Source: Heloderma charlesbogerti (taxonomy: Eukaryota > Chordata > Lepidosauria > Squamata > Helodermatidae). From it: DNA of 64,000 nt. The stretch covers positions 1,054,001-1,118,000 of the forward strand of contig JANEZZ010001873.1 in the NCBI GenBank assembly GCA_026122225.1, given 5' to 3'. A program made the position numbers and the translations under genes. Of this stretch, positions 59,501 to 64,000 are shown piece by piece (position 1 is the stretch's first letter; each line of letters begins with the position of its first letter). Under the pieces are notes generated by a model, which saw only the letters and a list, made by a program, of their open reading frames with translations, was not told where the DNA came from and ran no database searches.

Positions 59501-62500
59501 CCTTTATGGTGGTGTCGGCAATAGCGTGTGGGTCCTTGTTTTTGGCAATTATTTGAGCAACCAAGTAACTTGCCTTTTGAGCTTTCTCTGATGTCTTCAT
59601 TCTCTTTGTGAATGATGCAGACTGCTTCTTTATAGATTTTGAAAGCTCAATAAAGTATCCTACTGGTTTTTCTGACAAATGACAGTGTTTTGAGGTAAAA
59701 TGACACTTCAATTTATTTGGTACCATACTTTCATGTTTTTAGTGCTTATCTTTCTCTGTTTTTTCTTATGAAAATAACAGCACCTGCGCTCCACTCCCAC
59801 AGCGATAAAGTGAGATAAAGATAGGAATCAGGACCAGGAGAAAATGTGAAAAATAAACAAAATTAACTAAAGTATTTACAATACATATTAGGACACATAG
59901 GTCCAGGTAGGAGCTCAGCTGCAAAAACACATGAAGTAGAGAAGCAAAAGTCCAACAAAAATGGTGTAAATATATATGTCTCACTACAAGGCTATACTGC
60001 TGTAAATATTTGCAATGCCTATGTCCAGAGTCCAGTTCCAGCACTCTCCGGTGGTACACTGCCAGTGGGTGGTTAATCCACAATTACAGCAGAGTAAAAA
60101 TAAAAATAAATGGCAGAAATCAACTGAGCTCTGTTCTGACTGGCTAAGATGGCGGACGGCCCGCTCGGTGCAGTCCCAGGTGGCGTTTCCACCTGTGTGG
60201 TACTTTGGCCAGAAGTCCGCGAAGGGCACGCCCGAAACCACGCAGGGCTGGTGGCCGCTGCCAGTTCTCCACGCCAGTGTCGGCCGAGCTCTGCTCCCAG
60301 GGCAGTGCCTCCCTTCCTCTCGCTTCGCCCCGCGCCTCTACCTTTCTGGGGAGCGCAGGCTCGAAGCTCCTCGCCTGCGCGGCGCAGCCCTCCCTGCTCT
60401 GGGGGCGTCCAGCGGGCTGTTGTTCTACCCTGCTGCCCTGCAGCTGCACCGAGGACGTGGGGAAGCCTCTCGCCCGAGCTGATTGCAAATTGCTCGACTA
60501 ATTGTTCTGCTACCTTGGAATTCTCCACCGCGTGCAGCCAGCGTTTCCACACTCCTCGTGCAGCCAGCGTTTCCACACTCCTTGCCGTACCAACACCACC
60601 AATCACGTGCGTCCTGCATCAAGACGCCACGTGATCCTAAAGCAGCTAATGTTAAAGCACCTAAGCCTTAGCAGCTAAGCTGCTTTAACATTAGCTGCTT
60701 TAGGAAGTTCCGGGGGAGGGACCAAGCGAAACAAACGTAAGGGAACTCCGTGGTGCCCTTCCACACAATTTTCACGCGACACACCTACACACTGCCGGCG
60801 ACACACTAATGTGTCGCGACACACAGTTTGGAAAGCTCTGGCCTAGTGGATGCTTTAAAGCAGGGATAGAGAATATGTGGCCCTCCAGGTGTTGATGGAC
60901 TGCAACTTGCAGCTCTCTCACCATTGACTATCAACGCAGGCTGATGGAAGTTGCAGACCAACATCTGGAGAGCCACACATTCCCCACCTTTGCTTTGAAG
61001 CAATGGCAGTGACTGGGTTCACACAACACAATAACCCACACTCAAAGTTGAGTAAAGGTTGTCATTGAATCCTGAGTTGTTGTTGAAACGTGGTTTGTCA
61101 TGCTATCTGAACCCAGCCACAATTAACACACCATGGCTTGCTACCCATGAACAACCCACAGTTCACAACCCAACAACACACCATGGGTTCTCTTCATGGG
61201 TTGTGTTTAACAAACCATACCTTGTTAGCATAGCTGGGTTCAGACAACATAACAACCCACATTTCAACAACTCAGGGTTCAATGACAACCTATGCTCAGC
61301 CTTGAATGTGGGTTATCATGTTGTGGGAATTCAGTCAATAGTAGAAAGGCTAGAATGCAGGGGGAAAATTATCCAAGACAGATGCATTTCTTACCTGAAA
61401 TATCCCATATGATATTGTATTTTGCTGTCTCCTGTAATGATAGTCTGGAATTCAGGAGGATCAAAAAAAAACCTCCAGTGAAGATTGAAGTTCACATCTT
61501 CCAATCCATTTGCTTTTTTGTATTTTCCAGCAAGAATGTCATATGGTCCAACTAGCTGAAGTCCAATGCTTGATTTAAGTGCATCTACAACACACAAAAT
61601 ACTCACTGTTTCATGCTTATGGAGAAAGATCTGAGCCCTACAAAATCCCAATTTAATTTTTAAAAACCTTTTATTAAAAGGAATCTCTTCCTATTCCGAC
61701 TAGCTTACACATTACTGAGGTATACTGCTTCTGAGGCAAAGAACTGGTGCTCCATCTATGTGCAGAAGAGGTGCATGCAATGTACTTTTTGGATCCCAGC
61801 CTCTTATCATTAAGTTCTCAGAATGAAAGATTACTTTAAAAAAGGAGGATGGGGGATAAAGACAGTAGGCTGAAGCAGAAGCTTTGGATGTTTGGCCTGT
61901 GTTGCACAGAAGGATCAACTGTGGAGTCTTATAATTACTTCTCACCGCAGCGCAATCCTAAACTCACAACAGACGTATGCTTCACTAAAATCAATAGCTG
62001 TTGCTTCCATATTATGCTTGTAAGATCAGGACACCAATCTATCAGATTTCCCTCTATTTCCAAAGTTCAGAGTTGAGTGTGGACCCAAAACAGAACCATT
62101 CATAAGAGGGGGATATCAGCAGCCTTGGGGAAACCCCCAAGGTTTACATATGTACAAAAAAATTATTTAAACAGGTCAGTAAGAATCGAGCATGCTTACT
62201 GTGTGTGGAATGCTGACTGACTGTTGTGTCATGGGGAGGATGTTGAGGGAGGAATGGAGTGGTGCATTCTAGATGACAGCATGGCTAACTGAACAGTGAA
62301 CAGCAGCACTCCACGAGACAAAATACTGTTGCAGGTCCCATTCATGAATAATAAAACAATTTAATACACAAAACCTGTAATGTACAAACCACTTACTATG
62401 GCACAGTTGTGAAGCAGTCCCATATTTGGATTTTAATTAAAAACAAACAAACAAGAGAAGCGAAAACTTCTCCATTGTTTTTGTTGCTGAAATACTGTAT

Positions 62501-62716
62501 GTAAAAGTCTTATTAGGCCTGGCACAAGACAGAAAATTCTGTTTTGGGGGACCCACCACATGGTGCGTCAGGATCCAGTTTTTCACAAAACTTCCAAAAG
62601 TGATAGAAGTCTTCAGGCATCTTGAGCCGATAGCAACTTTCCACTTCTTGTCGGACATTATCGGGGACATCTGTTTCACTGGACCGTCTCTTCTTTACTT
62701 CTTTAGTTTTGTCACA
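51087..62716 (-). CDS. HPF1: HPF1, histone PARylation factor 1 (gene-level entry, 7 of 8 coding exons)
   Basis: HPF1 binds PARP1/PARP2 at DNA breaks, completes their active site and directs ADP-ribosylation to serine. Exons on the - strand: 62716-62557, 61584-61395, 56745-56647, 53964-53814, 52891-52804, 51730-51558, 51218-51087 (stop). Lengths 160, 190, 99, 151, 88, 173 and 132 sum to 331 codons including stop; all splice sites are GT-AG and all phases match. With 16 residues expected from exon 1 this gives 346, the human length. Catalytic D283-E284 are present (NDEC), as are Y238-R239 (VGYREL). Exon 1, encoding the short basic Gly-rich start, lies beyond the window. Confidence 0.97.
51558..51730 (-). 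CDS. HPF1: HPF1 exon with catalytic glutamate
   Basis: 173 bp, starting with two bases of residue 246, then 247-303. [16 protein letters not shown], then [20 protein letters not shown]; the Glu of NDEC (codon 51617-51615) is E284, the residue that serves as base in serine ADP-ribosylation with PARP1. Ends DLFCYGSH; donor GTAAGT. The acceptor is GTAG before 51730; a second AG four bases inside would break the phase. Confidence 0.97.
51731..52803. other. HPF1: HPF1 intron with repeat scraps
   Basis: 52170-52260 has a dispersed repeat (AGTCTTGTGGCACATTAAAC ... AGCTTTTGTGGACTAAAGTC) common in sauropsid genomes. 52570-52690 is a degraded copy of the short palindromic MITE (CCAATGGGACTTAA / CAATGGGAATTAA). 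No other gene. Confidence 0.5.
52804..52891 (-). CDS. HPF1: HPF1 exon with Y238-R239
   Basis: 88 bp, phase 0 to 1. Residues 217-245, [20 protein letters not shown] then [10 protein letters not shown]238 and R239 are at the PARP interface. Donor GTAAAC is atypical beyond GTAA. Confidence 0.97.
53225..53720 (-). repeat. Dispersed LINE-like 3' tail, - strand
   Basis: Begins at 53237 with TTTATTTATTTAAGGCATTT, the reverse of a LINE tail, then GCTGCTCTACAGCCCCTCAA and ACAGGCTTACAATCTAAAA. It resembles the reversed L2-type tails at 3300 and 10981. A pure G run (53554-53566) is inside. Family uncertain. Confidence 0.5.
53814..53964 (-). CDS. HPF1: HPF1 exon: lysine-rich linker
   Basis: 151 bp, first base completes K166, then residues 167-216: [20 protein letters not shown], then [15 protein letters not shown] and MKMKQRDKK. 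Acceptor CTTTTCAG, donor GTATGG. Confidence 0.96.
54122..54540 (-). repeat. GC-rich non-autonomous DNA element, copy 2
   Basis: On the - strand it starts with CAGATAGTCGGCAGCCTCCG and AACTCGGAGGCTGCC, then TATCCAGTGCAGGGC, matching the start of the copy at 23455. Its far end (AGAGAGCAATCATATG, 54120-54135) matches CATAGGATTGCTCCCT inverted. The interior differs in places. Confidence 0.7.
54541..55333. other. HPF1: HPF1 intron between two GC-rich elements
   Basis: No exon or repeat recognised. Confidence 0.5.
55334..55778 (+). repeat. GC-rich non-autonomous DNA element, copy 3
   Basis: Shares GAGGAGGCTGCTGTATGACA, TCGTACAGGCA, GGCTGTCTAGC and the end CATAAGATTGCTCCCTCCAT with copy 1 in the same orientation. 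Inside is a near-perfect hairpin GGAACCAACCTTGGAGC / GCTCCAAGGTCAGTTCC around 55672-55717. Opposite orientation to copy 2, 0.8 kb away. Confidence 0.7.
55779..56465. other. HPF1: HPF1 intron
   Basis: No exon or repeat recognised up to the CT/CA tract. Confidence 0.5.
56466..56529. repeat. (CT)n(CA)n compound microsatellite
   Basis: About 15 CT units followed by about 17 CA units, 120 bp from the next HPF1 exon. Overlapping frames of Ser-Leu / His-Thr repeats are artefacts. Confidence 0.97.
56647..56745 (-). CDS. HPF1: HPF1 exon
   Basis: 99 bp, phase 2 to 2. Residues 134-165 with both split codons: [20 protein letters not shown] then [12 protein letters not shown]. Acceptor ATGTTCAG, donor GTAAGG. 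Confidence 0.96.
56746..57776. other. HPF1: HPF1 intron
   Basis: No exon recognised. 57045-57115 has a weak match to the short palindromic MITE (AATCCTATTG, TTCAATGG). Otherwise plain AT-rich sequence. Confidence 0.45.
58087..59726 (-). pseudogene. hAT transposase (ZBED5/SCAND3-like), one frameshift
   Basis: Two frames, 59726-58929 (265 codons) and 58902-58087 (271). The first has [16 protein letters not shown] just after where a BED finger would end, then [18 protein letters not shown] (first catalytic Asp) and [15 protein letters not shown] (second Asp). The second has [16 protein letters not shown] and the C-terminal dimerisation block [20 protein letters not shown] (catalytic Glu). The frame changes once, near 58925-58945. 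The BED zinc finger itself is not seen; a stop lies just before the first Met. So the element is inactive but not very old. The nearest host relatives are the domesticated ZBED5/FAM200/SCAND3 genes. Confidence 0.92.
60130..60725. promoter_or_regulatory. GC-rich, promoter-like end of the hAT element
   Basis: About 600 bp much richer in CpG than its surroundings. It holds a YY1-type motif (AAGATGGCGG at 60146-60155), a CCAAT (60599-60603), two CACGTG boxes (60604-60609 and 60628-60633), a perfect 26-bp tandem duplication (60531-60556 and 60557-60582) and a stem with 24-bp perfect arms (60636-60659 / 60681-60704). It is upstream of the transposase, so it may be its promoter. Overlapping open frames are not coding. 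Confidence 0.5.
60863..60992. repeat. hAT-type MITE (TGGCCCTCCAGGTGTT... family)
   Basis: GTGGCCCTCCAGGTGTTGAT / CAACATCTGGAGAGCCACA inverted halves, ending in ATTCCCCACC. Same family as 37893-38033; a partial copy of the left end is at 62791-62822. Confidence 0.72.
61013..61334. repeat. Two adjoining foldback MITEs (GGGTTCAGACAACA family)
   Basis: CTGGGTTCACACAACACAAT at 61013 pairs with a GTGGGTTATCATGTTGTG end before 61334; CTGAACCCAG at 61100 and CTGGGTTCAGACAACATAAC at 61223 mark internal ends. Probably one element inserted next to or in another. Inside, AACACACCATGG / CCATGGGTT words are also self-complementary. Confidence 0.65.
61395..61584 (-). CDS. HPF1: HPF1 exon: N-terminal domain core
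   Basis: 190 bp, phase 1 to 2. Residues 71-132 with the split D70 and R133: [20 protein letters not shown], then [18 protein letters not shown] and YHMGYFR. Acceptor TTGTAG, donor GTAAGA. Confidence 0.97.
61585..62556. other. HPF1: HPF1 intron
   Basis: No exon or repeat recognised. Confidence 0.5.
62557..62716 (-). CDS. HPF1: HPF1 exon 2
   Basis: 160 bp, phase 0 to 1. Residues 17-69: [20 protein letters not shown], then [20 protein letters not shown] and KLDPDAPC. The PEDFYHFW block is the HPF1 hallmark near its N-terminus. The acceptor CACTGGTAG at 62717 has a rather weak pyrimidine tract; the start fits the human residue C17. Confidence 0.93.
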
Positions 62717-64000
62717 CTACCAGTGAACAGCAGATCAATTTTAATCCCACACCTGGGAAGAAGCAAACTCATACTTTTATACATTAAGACAGGGATGGGC
62801 AACATGCAACCCACATGTGACTCCTGCTGACCCCCATCATGCCAAAATTCGTGGTGGAAAAAGTCTGTTTACTGCTACAGAGTGATAAATAGGTCAAAAT
62901 TTGCTTATTCCCGAGCTACACTTGACCTACTTACATAGTGGTTTGCTGCCAAATTTCTGCAGCAAGTCAACAGGAATGCAGTCGTTGTGTGAAATGGCCC
63001 CCGGATCCCTCATGCCTTAAGACTGCACTTCCACTCTGGGGGGTGGGGGGGGTGGGAGAGAGGTTGTTGGCAGCAAAGTAGAAAGCCTTTGCTTTGTGTG
63101 CCTTCCTGTTTTTGTCTGTTTTTTCAGCATGGCTTTTCCTTCCTTCAGCAGTTTCTTTCCCTTTCTGTTACCGTTCTGCCTGTTTATCTCTTGATTTTCC
63201 TCCTGAGTCTCTTTCTTCCGTGTCCCCTTCCCCTTTGCCTCCCTCTTCTCTTTCTCCACCTTTTCTCTCCCCATCCCCCTTGATTCTGGTGTTTCTTCTC
63301 CTTTCCTCCCTTCCATTTTTCTTCACAACCCCACTCCAGGGGTTCTCCCCGCTAAGCAGGTATAACCAGATATGGGGGGATAAAGGTGCATGTAAGTAGA
63401 GGATGCAATCCTAGGCATGCTTAGACCGAAGGAGCCCTATAGCTCCCGTCATTCTGGCTGGAGAATGCTGGGAGTTGTAGGACTTTTTTCCTATCTAAAC
63501 ATGCATAGGATTGCACCCTGAGAGGGGGGTGGGTGGGTATCCAGAGATATCCAGAGCAATCCAACATAGATCTACTCAAAAGTATGTCCCGTTCTGTTTA
63601 ATGGGACATACTCCCAGATAAATATGGATAGAATTGTAGCCTTACAAAGTAAGGAGTGATAGATGAAGGTAGGAATTGAATTTTTGATCCGAATGCATCA
63701 TGACTTCAAAAGTGTTCACAATCGGGGGGGGGGGATTTGCGCCTCCTCTCAGGCAGCAATATGTCTTAGGCCAGTTCCTCTCCCCCCTCTCTTGCATCCC
63801 CCCCCAACATAGCCCCACCAGTCTCCTTTCCACACTCCTCTCCCTTTACCTCTATCATCATCATCAACACTACTACTAATGCATTTATATTAATATGAGA
63901 CTACCCAGCTCAGCTGCTACTGCCAGCATTGCAGTCCCCGACAGATGCCTACTGTGGGTCAACAGCCCTCCGCAGAAAAAGGTTCCCCACAAGGCTGCAA
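62717..64000. other. HPF1: HPF1 intron 1 (partial): pyrimidine tract and MITE pieces
   Basis: No CpG island or first exon is visible. 62791-62822 is a partial hAT-type MITE end (CAGGGATGGGCAACATGCAA). 63105-63345 is a C/T-rich tract; the frame opposite it (Lys/Glu/Arg-rich) is low complexity. 63400-63520 is a palindromic element with GATGCAATCCTAGGCATGC / GCATAGGATTGCACCC ends. 63552-63645 is another short palindromic MITE copy. Confidence 0.55.

Larger units (their letters stand above)
57777..60840 (-). mobile_element. Complete hAT DNA transposon with ends and target duplication
   Basis: 3064 bp bounded by inverted repeats CAGAGCTTTCCAAAC (57777-57791) and GTTTGGAAAGCTCTG (60826-60840), with further matching GTGACACAC / GTGTCGCGAC words inside, and flanked by the exact 8-bp duplication gcctagtg (57769-57776 and 60841-60848). 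Coding is on the - strand (58087-59726); the 60.1-60.7 kb end is GC-rich. Inserted in the HPF1 intron between residues 133 and 134 exons. It is called hAT from the 8-bp duplication, TIR length and the transposase. Confidence 0.95.

Noticed and set aside
60015..60634. Overlapping frames of 98-177 codons in the GC-rich hAT end
   Set aside because: Open in four frames at once with Ala/Arg/Ser/Pro-rich translations, as expected from high GC; no domain.
63017..63316. 99-codon Lys/Glu/Arg-rich frame on the - strand
   Set aside because: Low-complexity translation of a pyrimidine-rich intron tract.
62717..64000. HPF1 exon 1
   Set aside because: No Met-start, Gly/Arg-rich, GC-rich segment ending in a phase-0 donor is visible on the - strand; it must lie beyond the window.

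Overview
This window is nuclear DNA from a vertebrate, most likely a squamate reptile (lizard or snake). Two conserved genes lie tail to tail. CLCN3 (endosomal 2Cl-/H+ exchanger ClC-3) is on the + strand, from 16828 to a last stop at 40295, with its 3' UTR beyond. HPF1 (histone PARylation factor 1) is on the - strand, from 62716 down to its stop at 51087. Human CLCN3 and HPF1 are also convergent neighbours. The squamate guess rests on repeats: two near-identical full-length BovB (RTE-clade) LINEs, a long open L2-type LINE, many L1/Tx1-type and CR1-type pieces, hAT elements, and several families of short foldback elements.

Layout. 1-16827 is upstream of the first CLCN3 exon seen, almost surely one long intron. 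It is full of LINEs: an old truncated BovB relative (313-1322); an L2-like 3' end (about 3290-3775); an L1/Tx1 insertion (3845-10973) that looks like a twin-priming inversion and was later hit by a BovB (6096-9311) and a solo LTR (9467-10021); and an L2-clade LINE (about 11380-13990). 16828-40295 holds 12 CLCN3 coding exons, including a 76-bp cassette exon that switches the reading frame of the last exon. Its introns hold hAT and foldback elements, L1 3' ends, and a striking palindrome made of palindromes (32991-33877). 40296 to about 43850 is the CLCN3 3' UTR. About 43.9-51.0 kb is intergenic and holds the second BovB (46768-49985). 51087-62716 holds seven HPF1 coding exons, with a complete 3.06-kb hAT element (57777-60840) in one intron. 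62717-64000 lies in HPF1 intron 1.

Exon sums match the known proteins. CLCN3 gives 764 codons for the short C-terminus and 812 for the long one; with the 54 N-terminal residues missing upstream, these match the 818- and 866-residue human isoforms. HPF1 gives 330 codons; with about 16 from the missing exon 1, this matches 346 residues. The 5' exons of both genes lie outside the window. No RNA genes, CRISPR arrays or prokaryotic signals were seen. Repeat family names come from recognising protein motifs and ends by eye, with no database search. The most unusual items are the nested palindromic element, the BovB with an open ORF but a lost endonuclease glutamate, the inverted L1 with matching target duplications, and the GC-rich promoter-like end of the hAT element.
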